Translations under genes and position numbers: made by a program
Shown here: positions 8,897-19,772 of the stretch, piece by piece
Layout: every line of letters begins with the position of its first letter
How positions within the stretch are numbered: the first letter of the stretch is position 1
Source of the DNA: Actinomycetota bacterium
GTDB taxonomy: Bacteria > Actinomycetota > Acidimicrobiia > Acidimicrobiales > Acidimicrobilacustridaceae
NCBI GenBank assembly: GCA_009699125.1
Contig: WLOT01000003.1
Span: 1-38,921 of the forward strand
DNA length: 38,921 nt
Reading direction: 5' to 3'
Notes under the pieces: generated by a model
Told to the model about the DNA's origin: nothing
The model's database searches: none
Seen by the model: only the letters and a program-made list of their open reading frames with translations

Positions 8897-10072
8897 ATGA
8901 ACATTGTCGACATTGCGCTTCTCGTAGTCGTTGCCCTGGCCGCCTTCGGTGGCTACCGCCTCGGGTTCATCACGAGGGTCGTGTCATGGATCGGTTTGGC
9001 CGCTGGTCTTGCTCTCGCGGTGTGGCTCCTGCCCAAGTTCCTGAACCAACTCGGTTCTGCAAACCACGGCCTCGTGCTCGTACTCTCCATAGGACTACTT
9101 CTCATCGGAGCCTCACTCGGGCAGGCGCTTGGATTCGTCGTGGGTGGTCGCCTCTCCCCACATCGCCGCGATGGAGCCTTTGGCATCGTTGACCGAACGA
9201 TGGGAGCGATTGCAGGACTGGCCGGAGTTGTCGTCATCTTGTGGCTCGTCATCCCGGTGTTCGTTGCCAGTCCCGGGTGGATCTCCACCCAAACCTCGAA
9301 TTCCTGGATCGCTCGATCAGTAAATAACTCGCTCCCACCAGCACCTGACGCGATGCAGGCGCTCAGGTCGGTCATTGGGGACGGTTCGTTTCCGGACGTT
9401 TTCGATGCGTTGCGACCCTCACCTAATTTGGGCACGCCACCGCCGTCAACCGGACTCACTCTCGAAACCGCGGCGGCCGTGGCTCGTTCGGTGGTCAAGG
9501 TTGAGGGGCCAGCATGCAGCAAGATCCAAGACGGTTCCGGATTCGTCGTGCGAGAAGGTCTCATCGCAACGAACGCACACGTCGTTGCTGGTGAACGTAC
9601 AACCACGATTATCCGAAACGATGGTCGACGCTTCGAAGGATCCGTTGTCGCGTTCGATCCCGAGCGGGATCTCGCGATCGTTCGGGTGAACAGTTTCGAT
9701 CGCCCTGCGCTCCAAATTGCAAATGATCCAAAACCCTCCGGCGATGAAATAACCGGTGGAGTGTTTGGTCATCCGGGTGGCGAGCCACTCAGGATTGCTC
9801 CGTTCAAAGTCGCGCGAGTCATCAACGCAACCGGCCGCGATATCTATGGCTCGAACCGCACTGAGAGAAAGGTCCTCGAGCTATCCGCTTCCTTACGTCC
9901 CGGAGACTCGGGGTCTGCACTTGCGAACGCTGATGGGGTTGTTGTGGGAATTGCCTTCGCGATTGCCCGCGACGTCGAGAACGTCGCCTATGCCTTGGCG
10001 CCTTCAGAACTCCAGGACGTTCTCGCAACAGTGAACGGTGCGACTGTTAGTACTGGATCCTGCGTCAGTTGA
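8897..10072 (+). CDS. marP: MarP-family membrane serine protease (CvpA-like TM domain plus trypsin-like domain)
   Basis: N-terminal CvpA-like TMs (MNIVDIALLVVVALAAFGGYRLGF), protease motifs GSGFVVREGLIATNAHVVAG, DLAIVRV, LRPGDSGSAL. Confidence 0.88.
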   Translation: MNIVDIALLVVVALAAFGGYRLGFITRVVSWIGLAAGLALAVWLLPKFLNQLGSANHGLVLVLSIGLLLIGASLGQALGFVVGGRLSPHRRDGAFGIVDRTMGAIAGLAGVVVILWLVIPVFVASPGWISTQTSNSWIARSVNNSLPPAPDAMQALRSVIGDGSFPDVFDALRPSPNLGTPPPSTGLTLETAAAVARSVVKVEGPACSKIQDGSGFVVREGLIATNAHVVAGERTTTIIRNDGRRFEGSVVAFDPERDLAIVRVNSFDRPALQIANDPKPSGDEITGGVFGHPGGEPLRIAPFKVARVINATGRDIYGSNRTERKVLELSASLRPGDSGSALANADGVVVGIAFAIARDVENVAYALAPSELQDVLATVNGATVSTGSCVS

Positions 10073-10110
10073 GATCAGATTCTGCGAGCTGTTGAAGGAA
10101 ATCAGAAATG

Positions 10111-10141
10111 AAAGAGCCCCAGCATCGCTGGGGCTCTTTTG
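10111..10141. terminator. Bidirectional intrinsic terminator between marP and ferredoxin gene
   Basis: AAAGAGCCCCAGC-ATC-GCTGGGGCTCTTTT: 13-bp perfect stem, 3-nt loop, flanking A/T tracts, between convergent genes. Confidence 0.93.
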
Positions 10142-10168
10142 AAACTTCAGACGTTTTGGAAGCGGAGA

Positions 10169-10405
10169 TCACTCAACTTCAATGAAGATGCATTCTCCGG
10201 GGCACTCTTCGGCGGACTCAATGACACCATCAAGTTGACCGTCGGGGATGTTGGCGAGACCAGCCGCGCCGCCAGGATCGGAAAACACCTTGTCGCCCTC
10301 TTTGACATAAGCGAGACCGTCGTCAAGCAGCGTGAACACGTCAGGGGCGATCTCCTCGCAGAGTCCGTCGCCTGTGCAGAGATCCTGATCGATCCAGACC
10401 TTCAT
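10169..10405 (-). CDS. Ferredoxin, 3Fe-4S type
   Basis: MKVWIDQDLCTGDGLCEEIAPDVF...ESAEECPGECIFIEVE; CxxDxxC...CP pattern, Asp in the second Cys position. Confidence 0.9.
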   Translation of the reverse strand: MKVWIDQDLCTGDGLCEEIAPDVFTLLDDGLAYVKEGDKVFSDPGGAAGLANIPDGQLDGVIESAEECPGECIFIEVE

Positions 10406-10583
10406 GTGTCACTACACCTCTTCGTGAGGGGGAAATGGGAACGTCAGAAACCATAGTGGCTCCGGCACCGTTGGAAGAACCGGGCGGCTCATTCTTCTTG
10501 AATCTGCAGGTCACGCCTGTTCTGGTCAGTCACGGCGCGGAGAGTGCCGATAGGGTCCCTCGGACGACAAGGAGGTCTGTGCA

Positions 10584-12341
10584 ATGAGTCCCCAGGATCC
10601 GAATGTTGGCAACAGTTCTCCCGACGATGAGCTGCGTGAACAGTTCCGCGTTCTCGAAGAGGAAGTCGCGTCTCTACGCCGCCGCCTCCAAGATGCTCCC
10701 AAGCGAGTCCGAACCCTCGAGGAGCGCTTGCTCGAGACCAAGGGGCAGCTTTCTCAAGCGGTCAATCAGAACGAGAAGTTGACCTTTACATTGCGCGAGG
10801 CGAGAGATCACATCGCAGCACTACGGGACGAGGTTGAAAAGCTCAGTCAGCCTCCTGCGGCCTATGGCACGTTCATCGATCACAACGATGATGGAACTGT
10901 CGATGTCTTCTCTAGTGGCCGAAAGGTGCGGGTTTCTCTCCATCCCGATATTTCGGCTGCCGAACTCGTTCGAGGCTCCGAAGTCGTTCTTAACGAGTCT
11001 CTCAATGTCGTGCTTGCGCGGGCCCCAGAACGCACGGGCGAGGTCGTGACATTTAAAGAACTCCTGAGCGACGGCCATCGCGCAATGGTTGTTGGCCGCG
11101 CCGACGAAGAACAGGTGGTCGAGGTTGGCGCTGACCTGCTCGGCGTCAAACTTCGTTCTGGTGATTCGGTGCTCCTTGATCCACGTGCATCGATGCTGCT
11201 CGAGAAGCTCCCGCGCCCAGACGTCGAAGAACTTGTGCTCGAAGAAGTTCCAGACATCTCCTATGCCGACGTCGGCGGGCTCGATTCCCAAATCGAACAG
11301 ATCATGGATGCAGTTGAGCTTCCATTCCTGCATCACGATCTTTTTGCCGAGCACCAACTTCCCGCACCGAAGGGCATTCTTCTTTACGGTCCTCCTGGAT
11401 GCGGGAAGACGCTTATCGCGAAGGCCGTAGCCAATTCCCTTGCAAAGAAAGTGTCAGAGGTATCCGGCGACGAGCATGCTCGTAGCTATTTCCTCAATAT
11501 CAAAGGGCCCGAACTTCTCAATAAGTACGTCGGCGAAACCGAGCGCCAAATCCGACTTGTGTTCGAACGTGCTCGCGAGAAGAGCGAAGAAGGGTGGCCC
11601 GTCATCGTCTTCTTCGACGAGATGGATTCACTCTTCCGTACACGCGGAACCGGTATCAGTTCAGATATGGAATCCACCATCGTCCCGCAGTTGCTTGCAG
11701 AGATCGATGGTGTCGAGACCCTCAAGAACGTGATTGTGATCGGCGCTTCGAACCGCGAAGACCTCATCGATCCCGCGATCCTCCGACCTGGGCGACTCGA
11801 CGTGAAGATCAAGATCGAAAGACCCGACGAGAATTCGGCTGCGCAGATCTTTGCTCGGTATCTCACTGCCGATTTGCCACTCGACATCGTCGAAGTTGAT
11901 TCACTTGGCGGAGGAGATCCTGAAAAGACCGTTCGAGTGATGATCGAACAGACCGTTGCCGAGATGTACCGCGAGGACGAAGCGAATCAATTCCTCGAAG
12001 TCACATACCAAAACGGCGACAAAGAACTTATGTACTTCAAGGACTTTTCATCTGGAGCGATGATCGAGAACATCGTGCGTCGAGCGAAGAAACTTGCGAT
12101 CAAACGATTTTTGCGCACCGGTGAACGCGGCATCCGAGTCAACGACATGTTCGAGTCGATTCACCAGGAGTACAAAGAGCACGAAGACCTTCCGAATACG
12201 ACCAATCCGGATGACTGGGCCAAGATTTCAGGAAAGAAGGGCGAGCGGATTATTTACATCCGTACCCTTGTGAAGCATTCCGAATCAGAAACATCTGGTG
12301 GTCGCTCCATCGAGCGAGTTGGCACCGGTCAGTACCTCTGA
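10584..12341 (+). CDS. arc: Proteasome-associated AAA ATPase Arc/Mpa
   Basis: N-terminal coiled coil, OB domains, Walker [19 protein letters not shown], Walker [14 protein letters not shown]-terminal GTGQYL proteasome-docking motif. Confidence 0.97.
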   Translation: MSPQDPNVGNSSPDDELREQFRVLEEEVASLRRRLQDAPKRVRTLEERLLETKGQLSQAVNQNEKLTFTLREARDHIAALRDEVEKLSQPPAAYGTFIDHNDDGTVDVFSSGRKVRVSLHPDISAAELVRGSEVVLNESLNVVLARAPERTGEVVTFKELLSDGHRAMVVGRADEEQVVEVGADLLGVKLRSGDSVLLDPRASMLLEKLPRPDVEELVLEEVPDISYADVGGLDSQIEQIMDAVELPFLHHDLFAEHQLPAPKGILLYGPPGCGKTLIAKAVANSLAKKVSEVSGDEHARSYFLNIKGPELLNKYVGETERQIRLVFERAREKSEEGWPVIVFFDEMDSLFRTRGTGISSDMESTIVPQLLAEIDGVETLKNVIVIGASNREDLIDPAILRPGRLDVKIKIERPDENSAAQIFARYLTADLPLDIVEVDSLGGGDPEKTVRVMIEQTVAEMYREDEANQFLEVTYQNGDKELMYFKDFSSGAMIENIVRRAKKLAIKRFLRTGERGIRVNDMFESIHQEYKEHEDLPNTTNPDDWAKISGKKGERIIYIRTLVKHSESETSGGRSIERVGTGQYL

Positions 12342-12373
12342 GAATGAGCCGGAAGCATCAGTAGGGACTTTTC

Positions 12374-13885
12374 GTGGCGATCAGAAAGATCTGTGGAATC
12401 GAAACTGAATACGGCATCGTTCATCGCGGCGTCGACGATCCGAATCCGATTACCGCGTCTTCCATCCTGATCAATTCCTACCTCAGCGATCTCAGTAGAT
12501 CTGGCGGCGCCGTGCATGGAGCCCCTGGAGTTGGATGGGATTTCGAATTCGAGACTCCTGGTGCCGATGCCCGAGGTGTTGCCAATCCCTCTGCGATGCC
12601 CCCCGAAGTTGAGACACACATGGTGAATGCAGTACTCACCAACGGAGCTCGTTACTACGTCGATCACGCTCATCCGGAGCTGTCAACGCCGGAGTGTGGC
12701 GATGCTTTTTCGGTCACCACCTTTGACCGTTCAGCCGAACTGATTTTGGAGCGGTCGATGAGGGCCGCCGACTCTCTTTTGCCCGACGGTCAGTCCATCG
12801 TTGTCTACAAGAACAATTCCGATGGAAAGGGGAACTCGTATGGATGTCACGAGAACTACCTCATCGATCGAGACCTCCCTTTCGGCAGGATCGTGGCCGA
12901 GATCACCCCGCACTTCATCACCCGACAGATTTACTGCGGCGCAGGAAAAGTTGGTAGCGAACTCGGATTCCCATCTGACGTCATTCCGTTCCAGATCAGT
13001 CAGAGGGCAGACTTTTTCGAAGAAGAGGTTGGGCTTGAGACAACCTTGAAGCGACCGATCATTAACACCCGCGATGAGCCCCACGCCGATCCTCAGAAGT
13101 ACCGACGCCTACACGTCATCATCGGCGACGCCAATATGAGTGAGGTTGCGACATTTCTGAAGGTCGGCTCAACAGCCTTGGTCCTCGCGATGATCGAGGA
13201 CGACTGGATCAAGAGAGATCTCCGATTTGCCGCTCCGATTTATGCACTTCGTTCCGTCAGCACCGATCTTTCCCTGACCGTTGCGTTGCCGTTAGAGACG
13301 GGCGGCTCAGTGACAGCGCTGGAATTGCAGCGTTACCTCTTCGAACGAGCTGTCGATTGGGGCGAGCATCACGGCTTCTCTGTGGTCGGTGAGAACGTAG
13401 GGCCCGAAATCCTCCGTCGTTGGGACGAGGCTCTCGCCGGTCTTGAAAACAATCCTGAATCTCTAGCAACAACTGTCGATTGGATCGCGAAGTACCGACT
13501 TATCAACGCCTACCGAGAGCGACACGGTCTCGAATGGGGCGATGCACGGCTTCACGCACTTGATCTGCAATATCACGACCTCCGTCCAGAAAAGTCGCTT
13601 TCTCGGCGGGTAGGTCTCGAAACCATCTGTGGGAACGAGGAGATCCTCAATGGAATCTCTTTACCCCCAGAGGACACTCGTGCCTACTTCCGCGGCGCAT
13701 GTTTGGCGAAGTTTGGCGACGAGATCATTTCCGCGAATTGGGACTCTATGGTCTTCGACATCGGCACTGAACCGCTCCGGAGAGTGGCGATGATGGAACC
13801 GTCGCGAGGAACTGCCGCTCATGTGGCTAGCGTGATTGAATCCAGTCACTCCGCAGCTGAGTTGCTTGCCAAACTCGATGCGTAG
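12374..13885 (+). CDS. dop: Pup deamidase/depupylase
   Basis: GTG start; [79 protein letters not shown]. Confidence 0.96.
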   Translation: MAIRKICGIETEYGIVHRGVDDPNPITASSILINSYLSDLSRSGGAVHGAPGVGWDFEFETPGADARGVANPSAMPPEVETHMVNAVLTNGARYYVDHAHPELSTPECGDAFSVTTFDRSAELILERSMRAADSLLPDGQSIVVYKNNSDGKGNSYGCHENYLIDRDLPFGRIVAEITPHFITRQIYCGAGKVGSELGFPSDVIPFQISQRADFFEEEVGLETTLKRPIINTRDEPHADPQKYRRLHVIIGDANMSEVATFLKVGSTALVLAMIEDDWIKRDLRFAAPIYALRSVSTDLSLTVALPLETGGSVTALELQRYLFERAVDWGEHHGFSVVGENVGPEILRRWDEALAGLENNPESLATTVDWIAKYRLINAYRERHGLEWGDARLHALDLQYHDLRPEKSLSRRVGLETICGNEEILNGISLPPEDTRAYFRGACLAKFGDEIISANWDSMVFDIGTEPLRRVAMMEPSRGTAAHVASVIESSHSAAELLAKLDA

Positions 13886-13939
13886 GGGAGTGGTCTCCGT
13901 TACTACGGAACGTTTCGAACTCGACTTCTAGGAGGTGCC

Positions 13940-14134
13940 ATGGCTGAGCGTGAGCAGATCAAACGAACACCAACTGAGCGTTCCGAAGAGACAGTGGACG
14001 AAGCGCCTCCAAGTTCGGACGCGGGCGAAAAACTCAAGGCAGAACTTGATGATCTCCTTGATGAGATCGATGAAGTCCTCGAGACGAATGCCGAAGATTT
14101 TGTGCGGAGTTTCGTGCAAAAGGGTGGCCAGTAG
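13940..14134 (+). CDS. pup: Prokaryotic ubiquitin-like protein Pup
   Basis: 64 aa ending ...[20 protein letters not shown] (GGQ terminus, requires Dop deamidation), between dop and prcB. Confidence 0.97.
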   Translation: MAEREQIKRTPTERSEETVDEAPPSSDAGEKLKAELDDLLDEIDEVLETNAEDFVRSFVQKGGQ

Positions 14135-14176
14135 CCGCCACAGGCGGACCGCAGCCAAACCGGTAGCCTCTCAACC

Positions 14177-15019
14177 GTGAGTATGCCGTTCTTCAATCCA
14201 GCCGAGGATCCAGGTCCCGACTTCGCCGCTCTCGCGAAGTTGCAGGGCCTCGTTCCAGTGCCCCCTTCTGCTGCAGTCGATGAGCGGCTTCAGATAACCC
14301 ATGCAACAACGGTCGTGGCCATTCGTTACGCCGACGGTGTTGTGATGGCTGGTGATCGGCGAGCAACGTCCGGACACATCATCAGCCACCGAGCGATCGA
14401 GAAGGTCTTTCCTGCTGATCGCCATTCCGGTGTCGCGATTGCCGGAGCGGCAGGACCAGCGATGGAAATGGTCAAACTTTTCCAGTTGCAGCTCGAGCAT
14501 TACGAAAAGGTTGAAGGCTCGCAGCTCTCGCTCGAGGGCAAGGCGAACCAGCTCGGTCAAATGGTTCGCAACAATCTCCCGGCGGCAATGCAGGGTCTAG
14601 CGGTGGTGCCTATTTTTGCTGGCTTCGACACGCGTCGTTCAATGGGTCGTCTCTTTCAATATGACATCACCGGCGGGCGGTACGAAGAGTCCAATTTCGC
14701 AACAAGCGGTTCAGGCGGATCCCTTGCGGGGTCAGTCGTCAAGATGCGGTTCCATGAGGGACTCACTCGGGACGATGCAGTTGATTTAGCGATTACTGCT
14801 CTGTTCGAAGCTGCCGATGAAGACTCAGCCACGGGTGGCCCAGACATGGTGCGAGGCATCTACCCCGTGATCGCCACGATTACCTCCAATGGCTTTGAGA
14901 GAGTGGCCGACACCGAAATCGCCCAACGATTCGTTGGGCTTCTCGACGCCCTCTCAAGTCGCGATGGCGGCGGCCGCTTGCCTGAAACCTCCACCGAAAC
15001 CGCAGGGGGTGCCCGATGA
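14177..15019 (+). CDS. prcB: 20S proteasome beta subunit
   Basis: Propeptide, then ...ITHA|TTVVAIRYADGVVMAGDRRATSG with catalytic Thr1 (residue 44). Confidence 0.96.
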   Translation: MSMPFFNPAEDPGPDFAALAKLQGLVPVPPSAAVDERLQITHATTVVAIRYADGVVMAGDRRATSGHIISHRAIEKVFPADRHSGVAIAGAAGPAMEMVKLFQLQLEHYEKVEGSQLSLEGKANQLGQMVRNNLPAAMQGLAVVPIFAGFDTRRSMGRLFQYDITGGRYEESNFATSGSGGSLAGSVVKMRFHEGLTRDDAVDLAITALFEAADEDSATGGPDMVRGIYPVIATITSNGFERVADTEIAQRFVGLLDALSSRDGGGRLPETSTETAGGAR

Positions 15020-15699
15020 GCATGCCGTTTTATGTCGCTCCCGAACAGGTGATGAAAGATCGGGCCGATTACGCCCGTAAGGGCATCGCTCGCGGCCGTT
15101 CACTTGTCGCCACGCAATTTGCCGGTGGCATCGCGATAGTTGCCGAGAATCCGTCAACCACCCTCCGCAAGGTCAGCGAGATCTACGACCGCATCGCGTT
15201 TGCTGGTGTTGGCAAGTACAACGAGTTTGACCAACTTCGGATCGCCGGCGTTCGTGCTGCCGATCTGAAAGGTTTCTCCTACAGCCGTGAAGACGTCGAC
15301 GCTCGAAGCCTTGGAAACCAGTACGCGCAAATTCTCGGTCAGGTCTTTACCCACGAGATGAAACCTATGGAGGTTGAGATCCTCGTCGCTGAGGTCGGAC
15401 TCACATCGGAAGATGATCAGTTCTTCCACATCCTCTACGACGGCACCGTGATGGACGAAGACCGATTCACTGTGCTCGGCGGCGATGCTGACGCTATTGC
15501 GAATCGGCTCGAAGAATCGTGGGCGCCCGAGCTCGACCTCCGAGGCGTCCTTGCAGTTGCGGTCGCTGCACTCGCTGGGCCCGATCGAACTCTCGAGGCA
15601 GCGGACCTTGAGGTCGCCGTTCTTGATCGGGGAGCCGATCGTCGAGCATTTCGGCGTATCGAGCGTTCCGAGTTGCCAAAATTCCTGCCCAAAAACTGA
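15016..15699 (+). CDS. prcA: 20S proteasome alpha subunit
   Basis: MSMPFYVAPEQVMKDRADYARKGIARGRSLVATQFAGGIAIVAEN; overlaps the prcB stop. Confidence 0.96.
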   Translation: MSMPFYVAPEQVMKDRADYARKGIARGRSLVATQFAGGIAIVAENPSTTLRKVSEIYDRIAFAGVGKYNEFDQLRIAGVRAADLKGFSYSREDVDARSLGNQYAQILGQVFTHEMKPMEVEILVAEVGLTSEDDQFFHILYDGTVMDEDRFTVLGGDADAIANRLEESWAPELDLRGVLAVAVAALAGPDRTLEAADLEVAVLDRGADRRAFRRIERSELPKFLPKN

Positions 15700-15747
15700 T
15701 TCCGATTTGATCACACCCCACCATGCGGTCGCCGATAGCGTGCCGGT

Positions 15748-17106
15748 ATGGAGCGGAGGATCTTCGGACTCGAGAATGAGTACGGCGTTACGTGCACTCT
15801 GCGCGGACAACGTCGGCTGAGTCCGGACGAAGTCGCCCGCTATCTCTTCCGCCGCGTTGTTTCCTGGGGGAGAAGCTCAAACGTTTTCCTCCAAAACGGC
15901 GCACGCCTCTATCTCGATGTCGGTTCGCACCCGGAGTACGCAACGCCTGAGTGTGACTCAATCCATGACGTCGTGGTCCACGACAAGGCGGGGGAGCGCA
16001 TCCTCGAGCAGTTGCTGACCTCGGCCGAGAAGCGTCTCGCCGACGAAGGAATCAACGGCGACATTTACCTCTTCAAGAACAACACCGACTCGGCGGGAAA
16101 CTCCTACGGCTGTCATGAGAACTACCTCACTGGCCGAAACGACGAGTTGGCTCACTACACCAACACGTTGATTCCGTTTTTGGTCACGAGGCAGATCTAC
16201 GCGGGCGCCGGGAAGGTCCTGCAGACCGCCCGAGGCGCGATGTTCTGCATCTCGCAGCGCGCAGAACACATCTGGGAAGGGACGTCGTCGGCGACGACCA
16301 GAAGTCGACCAATCATCAATACCCGTGATGAGCCACACGCTGACGCAGAGCGATACCGGCGCTTGCATGTAATCGTGGGCGACTCGAATATGAGCGAATA
16401 CGCAACGTTCCTCAAAATCGGAACGACGGCGATCCTCCTCAGAATGCTCGAAGAGCCAAACGTGATTATGCGGGACATGACGCTTGAGAACCCGATTCGG
16501 GCGATCCGCGAAATCAGTCACGACATGACTTGTACCCGCAAGGTTCGCCTTGCGAATGGTCGCGAAGCCACCGCTCTGGAAATTCAAAGCGAATACCTAA
16601 CTCGAGCGCTCCGCTACGCCGACCGCCGCGATTTGTCGCCGCTAGAAAAGCAAGCACTCGGAATGTGGGAAGAAGCGCTCACAACAATCGAAAAGGATCC
16701 TCTCGGCCAGGATCGTCAGGCCGATTGGGTCATCAAGTACAAGTTGATTGAGGCGTACCGAGAGCGCCACGGACTCGACCTCACCGATCCGAAAGTTGCG
16801 CTGCTCGATCTCCAATACCACGACATCAACCGAAGCCGCGGCGTCTTCTACCGCATGCAGGATCGGGGTCTTGTTGAACGAACTTGCGACGACACAGAAA
16901 TCGATGAAGCGATCGAAACGCCTCCCCAGACCACAAGGGCACGACTCCGAGGCGAATTTATTAAGAAGGCGAAAGAACGAAAGCGCGACTACACCGTTGA
17001 CTGGGTGCATTTGAAGTTGAATGATCAGGCACAACGCACAGTTTTGTGCAAGGACCCGTTCCGTTCGCACGACGAACGTGTCGAAAAATTGATTGCTTCG
17101 TTGTAA
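15748..17106 (+). CDS. pafA: Pup--protein ligase
   Basis: [38 protein letters not shown]..., [58 protein letters not shown]. Confidence 0.97.
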   Translation: MERRIFGLENEYGVTCTLRGQRRLSPDEVARYLFRRVVSWGRSSNVFLQNGARLYLDVGSHPEYATPECDSIHDVVVHDKAGERILEQLLTSAEKRLADEGINGDIYLFKNNTDSAGNSYGCHENYLTGRNDELAHYTNTLIPFLVTRQIYAGAGKVLQTARGAMFCISQRAEHIWEGTSSATTRSRPIINTRDEPHADAERYRRLHVIVGDSNMSEYATFLKIGTTAILLRMLEEPNVIMRDMTLENPIRAIREISHDMTCTRKVRLANGREATALEIQSEYLTRALRYADRRDLSPLEKQALGMWEEALTTIEKDPLGQDRQADWVIKYKLIEAYRERHGLDLTDPKVALLDLQYHDINRSRGVFYRMQDRGLVERTCDDTEIDEAIETPPQTTRARLRGEFIKKAKERKRDYTVDWVHLKLNDQAQRTVLCKDPFRSHDERVEKLIASL

Positions 17107-17140
17107 CCCTTCTGTTCCTCCCAGCCCAAGTGATGTGTGA

Positions 17141-18118
17141 ATGACTCCGACCGATAAATCTGCCGAGAAGTTTGAGCGCCAGATGAATCTGCTAGCAGCG
17201 TTGAGCGACACAGTCCAAGGCATTCGCGCCATTGACATCCAGCAGCGAGTGCCGGGCTATAACGCTGACCATGACTCGTTCCGCCGCACCTTCGAACGGG
17301 ACAAGAAAGACCTCCTGAGCCTCGGTGTTCCGATTGAGGTCGTTGCCGGAGCGACAGCTGATCTCACGGCGTATCGAGTCGACAAGTCAAAATACGAACT
17401 ACCCGACCCAGGGTTAGAGAGTGACGAACTCGCTGCTCTCCATCTCGCCCTTGAAACAGTGACTGTCGGTTCTTCTCCCGGCGATATGGCCCGTGCCATG
17501 TGGCGACTAGGGGGAGTCGTTGATGCCGCTTCGACCAACCCCGTCGGAGTTCCTGTGGGGGAGTTGACCGAAATCCCCAGCGACGCGTCACTCGTCCCTT
17601 TGTTCAGGGCGGTGATGGAACGTCGAGTGGTTTCGTTCACGTACGAAAGCACGTCTGGAACGTCGTTACGTTCCGTCGAACCATGGCACCTCGATTTCAA
17701 GCGGGGTCGCTGGAATCTCACTGCGTTTGACCTCGAGCGCAATGAACAACGAAATTTCCGTCTCGATCGTGTGCGTAGCGAGGTCGAAATGGCCGATGCG
17801 GGAAGTCAGTCTCACGGCGTCCCCGCGACTCCGACTGCACAGGCAGAACCATGGGAGTTCGGGGACAATGAACCCGTTGTGATCTCGGTGAAGTTCGACG
17901 CCGAGGTCTCCGAATTTGCTCGACAATCACTGGCCTCGTGTCCGGTGTCCGATCAGGCCGACGGGGGAGCGACATTCGAGGTCCCCGTTACGAATTGGCC
18001 CGCATTCCGGTCGTTTGTTCTCAGTTTCCTTGATCACGCAGAGATCCTCGCTCCTCCTGAATCGCGTGCGTCTCTCTCTCAATGGCTCGAGGCCATCGGC
18101 GGCGATGTCCATGGCTGA
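17141..18118 (+). CDS. pafB: WYL-domain regulator PafB
   Basis: N-terminal winged HTH (KFERQMNLLAALSDTVQGIRAIDIQQRVPGY), WYL-like core (FTYESTSGTSLRSVEPWHLDFKRGRWNLTAFDLERNEQRNFRLDRV), next to pafA. Confidence 0.9.
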   Translation: MTPTDKSAEKFERQMNLLAALSDTVQGIRAIDIQQRVPGYNADHDSFRRTFERDKKDLLSLGVPIEVVAGATADLTAYRVDKSKYELPDPGLESDELAALHLALETVTVGSSPGDMARAMWRLGGVVDAASTNPVGVPVGELTEIPSDASLVPLFRAVMERRVVSFTYESTSGTSLRSVEPWHLDFKRGRWNLTAFDLERNEQRNFRLDRVRSEVEMADAGSQSHGVPATPTAQAEPWEFGDNEPVVISVKFDAEVSEFARQSLASCPVSDQADGGATFEVPVTNWPAFRSFVLSFLDHAEILAPPESRASLSQWLEAIGGDVHG

Positions 18119-19061
18119 CATGACTGCTGCTGAGCGACTCGACCGCACCCTTGCCATTGTTCCCTGGGTTGCGAGTCAAACCAATGGCACCGCGACCATC
18201 ACCGAAATCAGCGAACGCTTCGCGATCGATGCCGACGATTTGCGTGATTGCCTGATCATTACGTCGATGGTCGGAGTTCATCCGTACACGCCAGATCTCC
18301 TCATCAATGCAATCGTCGACGCCGATACCGTGACGATCGAACTGCCTGACTATTTTCGGAGACCACTTCGACTCACCGCAGAGCAAACCTTTGCGCTGCT
18401 CACATCCGCGAAGGCGTTGCTTTCCGTGCCAGGCGCTGATCACTCAAGTGCGTTGGCTCGAGGTCTTGACAAGGTGTTGCGCACCCTGGGCGAGGGCTCG
18501 GAGACTGCAGTCGACATAGGCATCGATACCGCTCCCGATGCGATCACTGAACAGTTACGTTCCGCCGTCGAGAGGCGCGAGACCGTTGAAATCACGTACT
18601 ACAGCTACGGACGCGACAACACCGGTAGTCGTCGAATCGATCCTTGGGCGATTCATTCTGAAGGTGGTCTTTGGTATCTCCAAGGCTGGTGCCATGCGAG
18701 TAACGCTGAGCGTGTCTTCCGGATCGATCGGATTCGTGATGCAACTTCGACCAATACACCCTTTGTCGCTCCAAAGCCGTTACCGCCGTTCCAACTCTTC
18801 GACGGGTCGAATGCACTTGGTCGAATCACGTTGCTGCTTCAACCTGAAGCTCGATGGGTTACTGAGTACTACCCAGCAGAATCCATTGAGGTGCATCCCG
18901 ACGGAACGACGACGATCGTTCTTGCGATCGGGTCATTGGCCTGGCTCGAACGACTTCTGCTTCGTCTTGGGCCAGACGCCGAGGTCGTCGAAGCGTCCCC
19001 AAGCCTCCAAGGAGCAGGCGTAGCCGCGGCCCGAAGATTGCTCTCTGCCTACCGTGAGTAG
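18105..19061 (+). CDS. pafC: WYL-domain regulator PafC
   Basis: Start trimmed from the track ORF to MSMADMTAAERLDRTLAIVPWVAS; EITYYSYGRDNTGSRRIDPWAIHSEGGLWYLQGWCHASNAERVFRIDRI. Confidence 0.9.
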   Translation: MSMADMTAAERLDRTLAIVPWVASQTNGTATITEISERFAIDADDLRDCLIITSMVGVHPYTPDLLINAIVDADTVTIELPDYFRRPLRLTAEQTFALLTSAKALLSVPGADHSSALARGLDKVLRTLGEGSETAVDIGIDTAPDAITEQLRSAVERRETVEITYYSYGRDNTGSRRIDPWAIHSEGGLWYLQGWCHASNAERVFRIDRIRDATSTNTPFVAPKPLPPFQLFDGSNALGRITLLLQPEARWVTEYYPAESIEVHPDGTTTIVLAIGSLAWLERLLLRLGPDAEVVEASPSLQGAGVAAARRLLSAYRE

Positions 19062-19112
19062 TCTGAGCAGCGCCGGACCGAACCGGTCCCGTTCCAGCCC
19101 GAAAGCCCTTTT

Positions 19113-19739
19113 GTGACCAGTCCTGAAACCGATCCCGTCGCACCGGCTGGTTCTCGCCGATCGCGTCGCCGCTTCGAAAAATGGTTCGGACCGCGTGGTT
19201 CCGGAGTCGTTGAATGGGTCCTTGTCATCGTCGGAGCAATTCTTCTCGCTCTCGTCGTGAAGGTCTTTTTGCTTCAGGCCTTCTACATCCCATCGTTATC
19301 GATGTATCCGACGCTGCACGAAGGCGATCGAGTTCTCGTCAACAAACTGAGCTATCGGATCCACGATGTGAACCGCGGAGACGTGATCGTTTTCGAACGA
19401 CCAGCTACGGAAACGTCAAGCAACATTCCCGATCTCATTAAGCGCGTGGTCGGGTTGCCTGGGGAATCTGTCACGTTCGTCGACGGATCGGTATACGTCG
19501 ACGGTAAGCGCCTTGAAGAGTCCTACCTTCCTGACGGCACGGTCACGAGCAGTGCGAATGCGCCGAACAAGTGCACAGTCGAAACGCCATGCGTTGTTCC
19601 TGCGGGTCAGGTGTGGGTCATGGGCGACAACCGCGGTGATTCAAAAGACAGCCGGTACTTTGGCTCGATTGACCAATCGTCCATTGTCGGACGCGCGTTT
19701 GTCACGGTTTGGCCGCTTGGAAGATTCGGTCTTCTGTAA
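19113..19739 (+). CDS. lepB: Signal peptidase I
   Basis: FYIPSLSMYPTLHEGDRVLVNKLSYRIHDVNRGDVIVF, DLIKRVVGLPGESV, VWVMGDNRGDSKDSRYFGSI. Confidence 0.95.
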   Translation: MTSPETDPVAPAGSRRSRRRFEKWFGPRGSGVVEWVLVIVGAILLALVVKVFLLQAFYIPSLSMYPTLHEGDRVLVNKLSYRIHDVNRGDVIVFERPATETSSNIPDLIKRVVGLPGESVTFVDGSVYVDGKRLEESYLPDGTVTSSANAPNKCTVETPCVVPAGQVWVMGDNRGDSKDSRYFGSIDQSSIVGRAFVTVWPLGRFGLL

Positions 19740-19772
19740 TCACCAAATAACAGGTGATGGTGCGATCGCCGT

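Noticed and set aside
14177-15045. Similar MSMPF N-termini of PrcB and PrcA as evidence of recent duplication
   Set aside because: Short similarity; actinobacterial PrcA and PrcB commonly begin this way, and the rest diverges as expected for alpha and beta subunits.
17916-18104. N-terminal extension of PafC overlapping PafB
   Set aside because: Out-of-frame reading of the pafB 3' end; PafC homology begins at MSMADMTAAERLDRTL (18105).
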